Shown here: piece after piece, positions 17,604 through 26,847 of the stretch
Position numbering within the stretch: position 1 is the first letter of the stretch
How the letters are laid out: every line of letters starts with the position of its first letter
Assembly (NCBI RefSeq): GCF_963558545.1
Contig: NZ_CAUWHO010000009.1
Location: 8,212 to 72,211, forward strand
Reading direction: 5' to 3'
Source of the DNA: Tyzzerella sp963558545
Lineage (GTDB): Bacteria > Bacillota > Clostridia > Lachnospirales > CAG-274
DNA: 64,000 nucleotides
Position numbers and translations under genes: made by a program
Notes under the pieces: model-generated
What the model was told of the DNA's origin: nothing
The model's database searches: none
Seen by the model: the letters and a program-made list of their open reading frames with translations, nothing else

Positions 17604-17647
17604 AAATATAAATAGGAATTGTAAAATTACAATTCCTATTTATATTT
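17604..17647 (-). terminator. Terminator of the surface-protein gene
   Basis: A 21-base arm ending AATAGGAATTGTAA pairs with its exact complement across two A bases. It begins four bases after the SLH-protein stop codon and insulates murE from that gene. The flanking T run on the minus strand follows the second arm. Confidence 0.8.
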
Positions 17648-17650
17648 TAT

Positions 17651-20600
17651 TTATTTACCGTTAATTTTATTTTTAACATAATTTAAAAGAATGTTAGACA
17701 CCTCTGCACGTGTTACAATCTCTTTTGGTTTTGAAAATATTTCTGAGCTAGAGGATATAATTCCATTTTGTAAAGCCCAGTTTACACTTTCATAAGCCCA
17801 AGGAGAAACATTTTCTAAATCTGTATTATTTGTAATTTCTACATATGTTTCATCTCCACTAAGTTTATGAAGCATAACTGCTAATTGTTCTTTTGTTATA
17901 TGTGTATTTGGAGAAAAGTTTCCATTTCCAAATCCGTTTATAATACCATTATTAGATGCCCATACAACTGCATCTGCAAAATAATCTGATTTGTTTACAT
18001 CTAAAAATACATTTTTTTCTGTAGCAACTGGCCTATCTTCCAAACGATATAAAACTTCTGCAAACATACCTCTTGTCATAGAAGCTTCTGGTGAAAATTT
18101 ATCTTTTGTTGTACCAAAAAATAGCTCACGGCTTGTTACAAAATCTACTGATTCGCTATACCAATCATTTTTAGAAACATCTTTAAAGCTTTTGCTATTA
18201 TCATATACTTCTATTGTTGCACTTTTATCTAGGTTAACTAATAATCCCTCTTCTGTAGCATATGAATATTTAATAGGCTTTTTATTACCATTTTCATCTA
18301 CAATAAATGATACCATTTTATTACTATTATCAATACCTTTAATAATAACTGTTTGTGGTTTATCATTTGGTATAACTACATTTGAAACTATTTTACCATC
18401 TGGTGTTATTTGTGCTTCTGCAACAATTTTAGTTTTATTTTCTGTTGTTTGTACTGTATTTTGTGGTTGTTGTGTTGTATTTTGGCTACTAGAAATAACT
18501 GCTCCTCCAGAAGAGAATTGTCCTCCACCTAAACTACTACTAGTAACATTTATGCTACATTTTGCTATATGCTCTCCATTCCTTGTCTTTACAAATATAG
18601 TAGCATTACCTTCTTTTTTGGCAACCACTTTAATAGTATTTTCATTAATTTCTTCAATATATACTGCATCTCCTTCTACACTCCAAGAAACTGTTTTGTC
18701 ACTTGCATTTTCTGGTAACACAGTAGCTTTAATATTAGTGGTATCTCCAACATTAAGATTTATATTATTCTTATCTAAAACAATATTATCTGTATTTATA
18801 TTATTTTGTATATATTTTGCAACTATATTTACGTTATTAGCTGGCATTTTAAATGTTGTTGTTAAACTATTTGGTGAATTAAATACAACACCACTAGAAG
18901 TAGATGTCCATTCTACAAATTCTTTTCCATCAATTTTGTCAGCAACTATTTCAACAATTTCGCCCTCTTTTGCTGTTGTTTTATTAGCTATACCATTTTC
19001 TATATTTATTGTATAACTATTGTCTGCATCAGATGGCTCAATAATAAGCTTTCCAGCTACAAAAGTTACATCATAATTTGGGTTTATTCTTTCTGGTAAT
19101 ACGCCAATATATATATCATATTCACCTGGATTTGATATATTATGTTGTTCGTACCCCATTTTAACTGGGCCAATATCATTAACATCTTTAGCATCAATAC
19201 TATAATGTATATTTAATTCTGGTTTTGTAATATCCATAGGGCTTTGTCCAGCTTTAATTGTTTGAGATTTTGCTGTAACTGTAACAGGTTTTTGTGTTAT
19301 TTTAAAGTTGGTTGATGTTTCTCCTATAGAGTCTGCAGTATCAATTTTTACACTAATTCTATAATCACCAGCATTTATTGGCTTATCTCCACCAAGACTT
19401 TTATTATTTGTTATATCATAAAATTTAACTTGAAATTGGTTATTTTCATACCCATCTACAGACCAAGAATCATATCCATTTCCACTATAAACAATATTAG
19501 GTGCATTAAGTTTAAGATTTATTGGTGTTTTATCTGTTATCTTAAAGTTATATTCAATTATTAAATCCTTGTAATTATCATATGTAAGTTCAATAGGAAT
19601 TGAAAATTCTTTTACATTTATATTATTTTTTAATTTAAATTTTAATATGTTATTATCTACATCTATTGTTGGTACTGTTTCAAAAAGTACATCACTATTA
19701 GCTATATTTCCCACTTGTTTAGTTTTAGGTGTAACACCTTTTGGCAAATGTGATGAGAAATTAATACTAAAATCAACTTGATTTGATTTTATAACCTCTG
19801 TTGGTTTTATAAGCTCTGATAAAGTTGCTTTTAAGATTTCTACATTTGCTGGCACTCCTGTAAATTCTTGCCCTTCTAATTCGTACCATTTTGCACTATC
19901 TCCAGTTAACTTAAGCTCTTTTATATCAGCTATATTGTATATCCCAACGTCTGCTTTAGCAACAGTAGCTTTCCCTCTTAATTTAGCTCCAGCTAAATCA
20001 TTATTATTCCATTCAACATCTTGTATATTTGTTTCTTTTGTAGTTCCGTCATATACAAAATTTTCTAATACAACATTTTTAATATTATCTTTATTTATTG
20101 TAGCCTTGTTTAAAACTACACTAACCTCTTTAGACTGTCCGTTAAGTTCATCACTTCCACCATATGTAGCAGTTACTGTCCCTTGTCCTATTTGTATAAT
20201 ATTGCTTTTTGTATTATATATAAAATGTGCTTGTCCATTAACAACAGGTACTTTTCCTAAAACTTTATCTCCATATTTAAACTCAACTTCATTTTTTTCT
20301 ACACTACGAGCAAATCTCCTACTATTAGGATTAGCTTTTGCTTTAAATGTAAATTTTATTTCTTCTCCATATGTATATTCTTCTTTATCTCTTGTAAATT
20401 CTAAATGAGCATCTACTTTTCCTATTTCAAATTCTTTATTTAAAGTTCCTTTATATTTTCCAATACCGTCAATTTTTACTTTAGCTTTTCTATCTTCAGT
20501 TGTTATATTTATATTATTTTCATAAGTTACAATAAAGTCTGTATTTTCTTCTAATGTTTGACCATCTAAAGTAACTTGGATAACAGGTTTAATTTCTTTT

Positions 20601-22501
20601 CCTGTATATGTTTGTGTTGGTATTTGAGAAACAACTGCATTATCTATTGATTTTGCTCCCGTATTGTCAGGATTTTTATGAACAGTTAAATCCATTTCAG
20701 CTTTTTTCATTCCTATTAGTTGTTCTACTGATGAATTTTTAATCTCATCTTCAAAGTCTAGACTTTTATTCTCATCTATCATAAAAAGTACTTTGTACTT
20801 GCCTACTAATGATTCAGGTGTAAATGTTGCTGCTTGGAAATAGTATGTTCCATACTTTTCTTGGTCATTTGCAAGGTAAAGTTCTATTTCACTTTCCCAA
20901 TTTTCAGCCTTATTTTCATAATCTTTAATTGGTATTACAGCAGCATACACTTGTGGATTATATTCTACATTATTTATATCTAAACATTTTATAACGTGTT
21001 TATAGTGCTTTGGATTACCATTATCACCATTATTATCTATAAGTTCATTTAAAAATACTGATGTAGGTCCAGACACAATCTCCATACTTCCAAATACTCT
21101 ATCTTCAGGGGCAATCTCTTTTTCCACTTGCAAGTTATTACCCACTTGTTTAATTTTGTACCCTGTATGTAAAGGGTTTAAAGAAAATTTACCATTACTT
21201 TCGTTCTTGCAAATTATATAATCTTTATTTTCTTGTAAATTTCCGGCATCAGCAATAGTATTCCCCCAAGTTTTAAATACTGTTTTTCCAGAAATATTAC
21301 CATCTATAATAAGTGTATCGTTAGAATCAAGTATTAAATTTCCATTACTTTCAAAATTACCTTTAATTCTTGTTCCAAACATATTTCTAAGGTTTAATGT
21401 AGAATCTTTCTCAATTTTAATATTTTTTATTACTGCCCCATCATCAGTAGGAAATGGCTCATAAACTGCATTACCCTTTAACTCTATGTTTTCAACATCT
21501 TTTACTTTAATCCCTGTAGTAACTATATCTCTAACTACAAGTGTTGTTTTATCATTACCAAAAATTTCCATATTGCCACTTAGTGAAACACCCTTTGCTC
21601 CTCTAAGTTCTATTAAAACATTACCTGTATTTTTTGTAGCGTTTATGCCCTCTCTTACAATTGTTTTATAATCTAAAGAGATAGTTGTATTTCCATTATA
21701 TGGAACCATACCATAATTACCAGATTCATTACCTGTGTAAATAGCTTTTATTTTTGTATTAGAGTTAGCTCTTTCAACTGTAAATTGAGCGTGGTTACCT
21801 ATTTTACTTGAGCTAGTATTTTTATATGCTCCTGCATATATTTCAGGTAAAAGTTCATCTTCCTGACTTCCAAAACCACCTAAAGAGCCTCCTGCACCTT
21901 TTGTATAACAGTTTACATTTTCAAATATAAGGCTATGACCTGCAAGAAAAATCTCTCTATGCCCTACACCACCAATAGCACTCGAAGATATAAAATTAAG
22001 CTCTATATCTTTAAATCTAACATTATCCCCTGTAAGTTGAATAGGAGAACGAAATACTAAGGCTGCATCTGTTCCAGCTTTTCCTTCAATAGTTACATTA
22101 CCAGGAAATTCTACTGGAATTAAATTATCATCTGCTTGTCCAGATGAGTCGTTTAATACAGTTATTGATTTTGTTACAACTATGTGATTGTTCCCCTTTT
22201 TTAATTCCCTCATAAAATCATTGTATGTACTAACTTCAACCTTATTTACTGCATTAATTTTTTCTTCAAATAAATTTTCTTTATTTTTTTCTTTTACTTC
22301 TACAACTTCGTTTTCATCATATTCTAATGTATCATCATTTTGTACTAAGCTATCATTTTCATCAACAAAGCTTTTAAACTGTTTTAATTCTTCTTCTGTT
22401 AAAAATGATAGTTCATCTTTTGCATATGCAATAGACCCCCCAAAGTGGCTTGATGCCAAAATAACTGCTAATGTTGCAACAAGACTTTTTTTATTTTCCA
22501 A
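17651..22501 (-). CDS. Large secreted surface protein with Ig-like repeats and three SLH domains
   Basis: This 1616-residue protein is secreted and held non-covalently on the cell wall. A signal peptide ends near AYA/KD (about residue 27). Residues about 90-440 form a beta-helix-like region resembling adhesin passengers (FPGNVTIEG, NVRFKDIEL, GNLILDSNDTLIIDGNISG). The middle carries tandem Ig-like modules: TYTGKEIKP/YENNINIT near 640-700, a YDG-type module (NFVYDGTTKETN), an MBG-type module (VTVTAKSQTIKAGQSP), an InlB-type B repeat near 1165-1235 and a BIG2 domain near 1236-1322. A Ser/Gly/Gln linker follows, and three SLH domains fill 1439-1616 (WYSESVDFVTSRELFFG, YFADAVVWASNNGIINGFG, WAYESVNWALQNGIIS). 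The start is TTG 22501 with GGGGAAAGG upstream. No catalytic domain is seen; adhesion or S-layer structure is likely. Confidence 0.9.
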   Translation of the reverse strand: MENKKSLVATLAVILASSHFGGSIAYAKDELSFLTEEELKQFKSFVDENDSLVQNDDTLEYDENEVVEVKEKNKENLFEEKINAVNKVEVSTYNDFMRELKKGNNHIVVTKSITVLNDSSGQADDNLIPVEFPGNVTIEGKAGTDAALVFRSPIQLTGDNVRFKDIELNFISSSAIGGVGHREIFLAGHSLIFENVNCYTKGAGGSLGGFGSQEDELLPEIYAGAYKNTSSSKIGNHAQFTVERANSNTKIKAIYTGNESGNYGMVPYNGNTTISLDYKTIVREGINATKNTGNVLIELRGAKGVSLSGNMEIFGNDKTTLVVRDIVTTGIKVKDVENIELKGNAVYEPFPTDDGAVIKNIKIEKDSTLNLRNMFGTRIKGNFESNGNLILDSNDTLIIDGNISGKTVFKTWGNTIADAGNLQENKDYIICKNESNGKFSLNPLHTGYKIKQVGNNLQVEKEIAPEDRVFGSMEIVSGPTSVFLNELIDNNGDNGNPKHYKHVIKCLDINNVEYNPQVYAAVIPIKDYENKAENWESEIELYLANDQEKYGTYYFQAATFTPESLVGKYKVLFMIDENKSLDFEDEIKNSSVEQLIGMKKAEMDLTVHKNPDNTGAKSIDNAVVSQIPTQTYTGKEIKPVIQVTLDGQTLEENTDFIVTYENNINITTEDRKAKVKIDGIGKYKGTLNKEFEIGKVDAHLEFTRDKEEYTYGEEIKFTFKAKANPNSRRFARSVEKNEVEFKYGDKVLGKVPVVNGQAHFIYNTKSNIIQIGQGTVTATYGGSDELNGQSKEVSVVLNKATINKDNIKNVVLENFVYDGTTKETNIQDVEWNNNDLAGAKLRGKATVAKADVGIYNIADIKELKLTGDSAKWYELEGQEFTGVPANVEILKATLSELIKPTEVIKSNQVDFSINFSSHLPKGVTPKTKQVGNIANSDVLFETVPTIDVDNNILKFKLKNNINVKEFSIPIELTYDNYKDLIIEYNFKITDKTPINLKLNAPNIVYSGNGYDSWSVDGYENNQFQVKFYDITNNKSLGGDKPINAGDYRISVKIDTADSIGETSTNFKITQKPVTVTAKSQTIKAGQSPMDITKPELNIHYSIDAKDVNDIGPVKMGYEQHNISNPGEYDIYIGVLPERINPNYDVTFVAGKLIIEPSDADNSYTINIENGIANKTTAKEGEIVEIVADKIDGKEFVEWTSTSSGVVFNSPNSLTTTFKMPANNVNIVAKYIQNNINTDNIVLDKNNINLNVGDTTNIKATVLPENASDKTVSWSVEGDAVYIEEINENTIKVVAKKEGNATIFVKTRNGEHIAKCSINVTSSSLGGGQFSSGGAVISSSQNTTQQPQNTVQTTENKTKIVAEAQITPDGKIVSNVVIPNDKPQTVIIKGIDNSNKMVSFIVDENGNKKPIKYSYATEEGLLVNLDKSATIEVYDNSKSFKDVSKNDWYSESVDFVTSRELFFGTTKDKFSPEASMTRGMFAEVLYRLEDRPVATEKNVFLDVNKSDYFADAVVWASNNGIINGFGNGNFSPNTHITKEQLAVMLHKLSGDETYVEITNNTDLENVSPWAYESVNWALQNGIISSSSEIFSKPKEIVTRAEVSNILLNYVKNKINGK

Positions 22502-22597
22502 AATACCTTTCCCCTTTCAAGTTATGTTTTATATTGTATAATTTTATTAACTTTTTAAAGTTAATATTTAACTTGTAACAATATTTTATATATTTAA

Positions 22598-22626
22598 ATT
22601 ATATACTGTAACATACTAAGTGTCAA
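22598..22626 (-). promoter_or_regulatory. Perfect-consensus sigma-A promoter of the surface-protein gene
   Basis: The minus strand reads TTGACA (22626-22621), 17 bases, TATAAT (22603-22598). The untranslated leader of about 90 bases includes a small perfect hairpin TTAACTTT/AAAGTTAA at 22549-22566, which may stabilise the mRNA. Confidence 0.87.
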
Positions 22627-22659
22627 TAATTTTACCATTAAATGTAACTGTTATATGCC

Positions 22660-22698
22660 AAAAAAAGACAAAATTATAAATATACATTTGTCTTTTTT
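22660..22698 (-). terminator. Terminator of the cobalamin operon
   Basis: AAAAAGACAAA pairs with TTTGTCTTTTT across a loop of about 14 bases, 15 bases after the cobQ stop. T runs on both strands make it possibly bidirectional. Confidence 0.75.
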
Positions 22699-22712
22699 AG
22701 TATTAAATAAAA

Positions 22713-23582
22713 TTAATTTAATATATTATATATTTTTTGCATATTAAGATTTTCTCTAAAATTGGTTGCCAATAAATCAAACTCTTTATTTAAATAACTT
22801 ATATAATTTTCTTCTGTTTTATTATGTAACCTACTTAATAAAAGTTCTTTTGTTTTCATAATACCATTATCTACAAGGCTATCTTCGTCTTCAATATTTA
22901 TATCAAAATATGGTAATACACCTAAAACATCTTTTTTACAAATATCCTCAATAATACTTACACCATCTTTAAAATATTTAGCATCACCTTTAAATTTATT
23001 TATGACAACACCTTTTACAAGGTTTTGTTCATCTTTAGACATAAGATTTATTGTTCCATATAAAAATGCAAAAATACCACCTCTTGATATATCAGACAAT
23101 AAGATTACTGGAGAATTTACTTTTTTAGCAAATCCCATATTTACAATATCACTTTTAATAAGGTTAAGCTCAACAGGACTTCCTGCACCTTCTATAACAA
23201 CAATGTCGTGTTCATCACAAAGGCTATTAAATGATATTATAGCTTGGTTAAAAAAATCCCCTTTTATATCCTCATAACTAAATCTATCCATATTACCCTT
23301 ATATTCACCATTTAAATAAACTTCTGTATTATTATTACTTGGTAATAATAATATTGGATTCATTCTATAATCTGGTTTTATATTACAGGCATATGCACAT
23401 ATAGCTTGAGAACGTGCTATTTTTTTACCATCATTTAGTATGTGAATATTAGATGACATATTTTGTACCTTAAATGGTGCTACATTATATCCATCTTGTG
23501 TAAAAATTCTACATAAAGCTGTAGAAAATATAGATTTTCCAACACCAGATGATGTACCTTGTACCATTATTATTTTTGCCAT
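22713..23582 (-). CDS. cobQ: Cobyric acid synthase-like protein lacking the GATase domain
   Basis: CobQ/CbiP normally amidates four carboxylates of adenosylcobyrinate a,c-diamide using glutamine and ATP and is about 490-510 residues. This one is 289. Residues 1-235 are the ATP-dependent N-terminal domain, with P-loop VQGTSSGVGKS (7-17), FKVQNMSSN (38-45), NPILLLPS, VVIEGAGSPVELNL (128-141), DISRGGIFA and NKFKGD. At 235 (DEDSL) it jumps directly to about 50 residues that resemble the end of full-length CobQ: NGI like the HGIF region, then YLNKEFDLLATNFRENLNMQKIYNIL. The glutaminase Cys region is absent. The frame is intact and the start ATG 23582 has AGGTGAT upstream, so the gene looks expressed. 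It is last in the operon. It may use free ammonia, pair with a separate amidase, or be non-functional. Confidence 0.82.
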   Translation of the reverse strand: MAKIIMVQGTSSGVGKSIFSTALCRIFTQDGYNVAPFKVQNMSSNIHILNDGKKIARSQAICAYACNIKPDYRMNPILLLPSNNNTEVYLNGEYKGNMDRFSYEDIKGDFFNQAIISFNSLCDEHDIVVIEGAGSPVELNLIKSDIVNMGFAKKVNSPVILLSDISRGGIFAFLYGTINLMSKDEQNLVKGVVINKFKGDAKYFKDGVSIIEDICKKDVLGVLPYFDINIEDEDSLVDNGIMKTKELLLSRLHNKTEENYISYLNKEFDLLATNFRENLNMQKIYNILN

Positions 23583-23590
23583 TTTATCAC

Positions 23591-24568
23591 CTATTTTTGT
23601 AGCTCTGGATATAATGCCTTAGCTATATTTTCAAAAGCTTGTATAGAATTTTCATTTGCTCTTGCACTTGTATTTTGTTCTATTACATATACTCTATCAT
23701 TTTTAACTGCATCTATATTTTCCCAACCTGCTCTATTTTTTATCTCTTCAGTTACATTTTCTATATAATCTGCATTAGTTATTATAACACTAGGATTTTT
23801 AGCAACTACTTGTTCTTCAGATACTGGTAACCAACCTTCTTGGTCATCAAATATATTTTTTGCACCTAATAAATTAAGCATATCATTTAAAAATGTATCT
23901 TTACCAAATGTATAAGCCTCTGGCATAGGAGATGTTTCAAAGTATACACTTATAGGTTCATCTATTTTTAAACTTTCTATTTCTTTTAAAATAGAGTTAA
24001 TCTTCTCATCATATTCGCTTACTATTTTTTTAGCCTCTTCCTCTTTTTTTGTAACTTTACCTATATATAATATATCTTCTTTTATTCCATCTATACTTGT
24101 AGATGTAGGAACAACTGTTACAAAAGCACCCATTTCTACCATTGGAGAAAATGGGTCTGTACCCTTAGATTTACTCATACCAGTACCAAAAATAATATCT
24201 GGTTGGATAGAAACTATATTTTCTGCATCTGGGTTCATAATATCAAATATTGGTAAATCTTTGTTTACACCTTCAACTTTTATAGAATATTTATCAACTG
24301 CTACAAGATTATCTGTAAGTCCTAAATTTATTAAAGTTTCTGTTATGCTAGGTGCTAAAGATATTATTTTATCTGTTTTTTCTGGTAAAACTATTTCGTT
24401 ACCTTCTCTGTCTAAAACCTTACCATTGTCTTTATTACTATCTGATGTACTCTCCAAACTTGATGTACTTTGTTTATCATCTTGTTTTGTAGTATTATCA
24501 CCACAACCAGATAACATAGTTGCTAACATAATAGCAAAAATCAAAATAAGCTTTTTAAAACTTTTCAT
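23591..24568 (-). CDS. btuF: Corrinoid/metal ABC transporter binding lipoprotein, BtuF-like
   Basis: This is a class III periplasmic-type binding protein anchored as a lipoprotein. The lipobox is LSGC with the acylated Cys at 22, followed by a Lys/Ser/Asp-rich linker. The core contains KIISLAPSITETLINLG, VSIQPDIIFG and the long connecting helix with KKEEEAKKIVSEYDEKI, all typical of BtuF/FhuD proteins (325 residues). It sits inside the cobalamin operon, so the ligand is inferred to be cobalamin or cobinamide rather than iron-siderophore. The ribosome site AGGAGG overlaps the cobC stop. No BtuC permease or BtuD ATPase gene is nearby, so they must be encoded elsewhere. Confidence 0.85.
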   Translation of the reverse strand: MKSFKKLILIFAIMLATMLSGCGDNTTKQDDKQSTSSLESTSDSNKDNGKVLDREGNEIVLPEKTDKIISLAPSITETLINLGLTDNLVAVDKYSIKVEGVNKDLPIFDIMNPDAENIVSIQPDIIFGTGMSKSKGTDPFSPMVEMGAFVTVVPTSTSIDGIKEDILYIGKVTKKEEEAKKIVSEYDEKINSILKEIESLKIDEPISVYFETSPMPEAYTFGKDTFLNDMLNLLGAKNIFDDQEGWLPVSEEQVVAKNPSVIITNADYIENVTEEIKNRAGWENIDAVKNDRVYVIEQNTSARANENSIQAFENIAKALYPELQK

Positions 24569-24580
24569 TACTTATTCCTC

Positions 24581-25180
24581 CTAAATTTGTTTATAATTTT
24601 TATGTTTATTTTTAAAGAATATAGCATACCCTCTGCCATATGTTGGCAACCAATCATAAAAACTTTTATTTTCTTTAAATAAATAACTCATTATGATAGA
24701 TATTACCCCACTATGACAAACTATTGCTACATCTCTAATATCATTTTTTATACAATGTTCAATTAAGTTATTAAACCCTTTAATAACTCTGTTTTTAAAC
24801 TGCTCTTTGCTCTCACCATTAGGTACTTTATTTTTTTCTATATCTGTAATCCAATTTTGGTAATTTTTATTATTTTTTAATTGCTCATAACTTTTAAGCT
24901 CAAATTCTCCAAAATTCATTTCTTTAAAATGTTCATCTATTATGTAATCTACATTTCCAAATAATATATTTAAAGTTTGTGTAGTTCTTTTAAGGCCACT
25001 TGTTATAAAAAGATTAGATTTTTTATATTCTACTTTATTTTTTAATAATTCAAGCTCTCTTATACCATCTTTACTTAGCTCTATATCAGAAAAACCATAA
25101 TACAATTTTTGCTCATTAGCATAAGTCTTTCCGTGTCTTATTAAACTAATTTTTATTTTAACTCCATTGGTATCCCACAA
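24581..25180 (-). CDS. cobC: Histidine phosphatase, alpha-ribazole phosphatase CobC-like
   Basis: CobC removes phosphate from alpha-ribazole 5'-phosphate (or adenosylcobalamin phosphate) in the last steps of B12 assembly. The protein has the phosphohistidine motif SLIRHGKT near its start, SGLKRTTQT, the acid FKEMNFGEFE and the second His in IVCHSGV. Its place in the cob operon supports CobC over a general phosphoglycerate mutase. The start is uncertain: TTG 25180 gives 199 residues and overlaps the previous gene by 28 bases, while the catalytic motif would normally lie almost at the N-terminus, so an unusual ATA or ATT start after the GGAG at about 25160 is possible. Confidence 0.82.
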   Translation of the reverse strand: MWDTNGVKIKISLIRHGKTYANEQKLYYGFSDIELSKDGIRELELLKNKVEYKKSNLFITSGLKRTTQTLNILFGNVDYIIDEHFKEMNFGEFELKSYEQLKNNKNYQNWITDIEKNKVPNGESKEQFKNRVIKGFNNLIEHCIKNDIRDVAIVCHSGVISIIMSYLFKENKSFYDWLPTYGRGYAIFFKNKHKNYKQI

Positions 25181-25533
25181 AATAATCTAACCACCTTATC
25201 GCTGTTTTTTGATATTATAGATAGACAATGCCCTATATTTTCTCGAAAAATACGCATCTCATAATCTATTGGTACTATACCACAGGATATATCTTCACAA
25301 GTTATTATTTTATCTTTAAATTTATCTATATTAGCTTTTATGTAAAATATAGGGTCTTTATTATTTTTTATCATAGCAAAAATAAATTTATCTATATTAG
25401 CTATAATTTTTCTATTAAAGTCTATCCTTATATCTTCTTGGCTACAAAAAAATACATCATCATATTTTATATCAAATTTTTCTCTAGCAAAATCTAATTT
25501 ACCTTGGTAAGCTCCACCTATAATAAGTATCAT
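25153..25533 (-). CDS. Small CobU-like P-loop protein of the cobalamin operon
   Basis: The 126-residue product starts MILIIGGAYQGKL, a P-loop-like segment in which the usual Ser/Thr after GK is Leu, and ends VVRLFCGIPMELK. The middle motif ITCEDISCGIVPID resembles the CobU motif around CDEVGxGIVP. It therefore looks like a diverged, shortened relative of adenosylcobinamide kinase, beside a full-length CobU two genes upstream. A function in handling cobinamide is inferred from the family likeness and position only. The start ATG 25533 has GGGAGGG four bases upstream; a longer reading from 25611 runs back into cobS and lacks a ribosome site. Confidence 0.72.
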   Translation of the reverse strand: MILIIGGAYQGKLDFAREKFDIKYDDVFFCSQEDIRIDFNRKIIANIDKFIFAMIKNNKDPIFYIKANIDKFKDKIITCEDISCGIVPIDYEMRIFRENIGHCLSIISKNSDKVVRLFCGIPMELK

Positions 25534-25550
25534 AAAACCCTCCCATATGT

Positions 25551-26288
25551 TTATAATATAGCTAAAAAAACTATTGCAGTTATAGAGCCTGTTGTTATTA
25601 TAAACCCACATAAATCTCCAGATATTCCATTTAAATTTTTAATACAAAATCTTGCAAAAATAATGCAAGCTATTATATCTATAATTATTATTTTAGCTAC
25701 ACCTAAAAAATATCCCAAAGTAAAAAATACTATTAATATTAATAAAATAATAAAAAAGTGATTATTGTCTAAATTTCTTTTAAAACTTGCAATAAATCCC
25801 TCCTTAGATGTAGCATTAGTTTTTATAATAAACAGGCTTGTAACTCCTCTTGAAAATATAGGTATAAATATTAAAGATACAAGATTTTTTTCAAACTCTA
25901 AAATTTCATAAATAGAAAAATAAGCTAAAAATGCTAGTATTAAAATGCCTATTACTGCAAAAGCACCTACGTGAGAATCTTTCAATATTTTATACTTTTT
26001 TTCCAAACTTGCTCTAGAAAATATAGCATCGCAAGTATCCATATACCCATCTATATGTATACAACCACTTAAAAATAAAGGTATTAAACATATTATTATT
26101 GTTTTAATACTATGTGGTATAGATAAAATAGTAAAAATACTAGCAGTCAGAAACCATATTAATCCTATTATAAACCCTACAAATGGTAATGATACAATAA
26201 TATAAGGAAAATTTTTTTCGTCCCATTTTACATTTGATATAGGTATTGTTGTATACATAGAAAAAGCCATTAAAATTCCTCTTAACAT
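25551..26288 (-). CDS. cobS: Adenosylcobinamide-GDP ribazoletransferase (cobalamin synthase)
   Basis: CobS joins adenosylcobinamide-GDP to alpha-ribazole (phosphate), the last assembly step, in the membrane. The 245-residue protein has six or more hydrophobic segments and the family motif HIDGYMDTCDAIFSR with conserved Asp residues, then KDSHVGAFAV. MAFSMYTTIPI at the N-terminus is typical. Its start overlaps the cobU stop by seven bases, indicating translational coupling. Confidence 0.95.
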   Translation of the reverse strand: MLRGILMAFSMYTTIPISNVKWDEKNFPYIIVSLPFVGFIIGLIWFLTASIFTILSIPHSIKTIIICLIPLFLSGCIHIDGYMDTCDAIFSRASLEKKYKILKDSHVGAFAVIGILILAFLAYFSIYEILEFEKNLVSLIFIPIFSRGVTSLFIIKTNATSKEGFIASFKRNLDNNHFFIILLILIVFFTLGYFLGVAKIIIIDIIACIIFARFCIKNLNGISGDLCGFIITTGSITAIVFLAIL

Positions 26289-26839
26289 AACTTTATTTCT
26301 TCAACTCTCTCTCTACCTTTATGTACTATAATATTGTTATAGCACACTTCTATTAAAATATCTGATATTTTAGCACATCTTCTATCTATAAAAGCTAAAC
26401 CTTTTTTATATTTATTAGTTATGCTATCATACTTTATACTATCAGAAAAAATATAATCCGATACTATAATTACATTTTTCATCTTTGGTATTATATATAG
26501 TAAATCATTTATAATATTTTTATAAGCATCATCTATTACCTCGTTGTTAATAAACATTTCATTAGCTAAAAGTGCTGTCATACTATCTATCAAAAATGTT
26601 CCCTCTAAGTTACATTTTTTTTCTATCTCTCTTATATTAGTTGGTATTTCTATAGTTTCAAAAAATAGATGCTCTCTGTCTTTTTTATGTTTTATTATTC
26701 TCTTTTTATCTTCTTCATCTAATGGACTCATTGTAGCTATATAGTAAAAAGGCTTGTTATCCTCTTTTAATGAATATGCAATTTTTTCTGCTATGCTAGA
26801 TTTACCATTTTTACAACCACCAGAAATATATACTACCAT
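26282..26839 (-). CDS. cobU: Adenosylcobinamide kinase / phosphate guanylyltransferase
   Basis: CobU phosphorylates adenosylcobinamide and then transfers GMP from GTP. The 185-residue protein starts MVVYISGGCKNGKSSIAEKIA, whose P-loop GGxxxGKSxxAE is the family signature, followed by YIATMSPLDEEDKKRI with IxxHKKDRE, and FLIDSMTALLANE. The start ATG 26839 has TAGGAG upstream and lies eight bases after cobT. Confidence 0.93.
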   Translation of the reverse strand: MVVYISGGCKNGKSSIAEKIAYSLKEDNKPFYYIATMSPLDEEDKKRIIKHKKDREHLFFETIEIPTNIREIEKKCNLEGTFLIDSMTALLANEMFINNEVIDDAYKNIINDLLYIIPKMKNVIIVSDYIFSDSIKYDSITNKYKKGLAFIDRRCAKISDILIEVCYNNIIVHKGRERVEEIKLC

Positions 26840-26847
26840 AAAAACTC

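Noticed and set aside
17991..19016. Long open reading frame (341 codons) on the plus strand inside the surface-protein gene
   Set aside because: It is antisense to a gene with signal peptide, Ig-like and SLH domains; it has no ribosome site and its translation is a Leu/Ser/Thr-rich mirror without family likeness.
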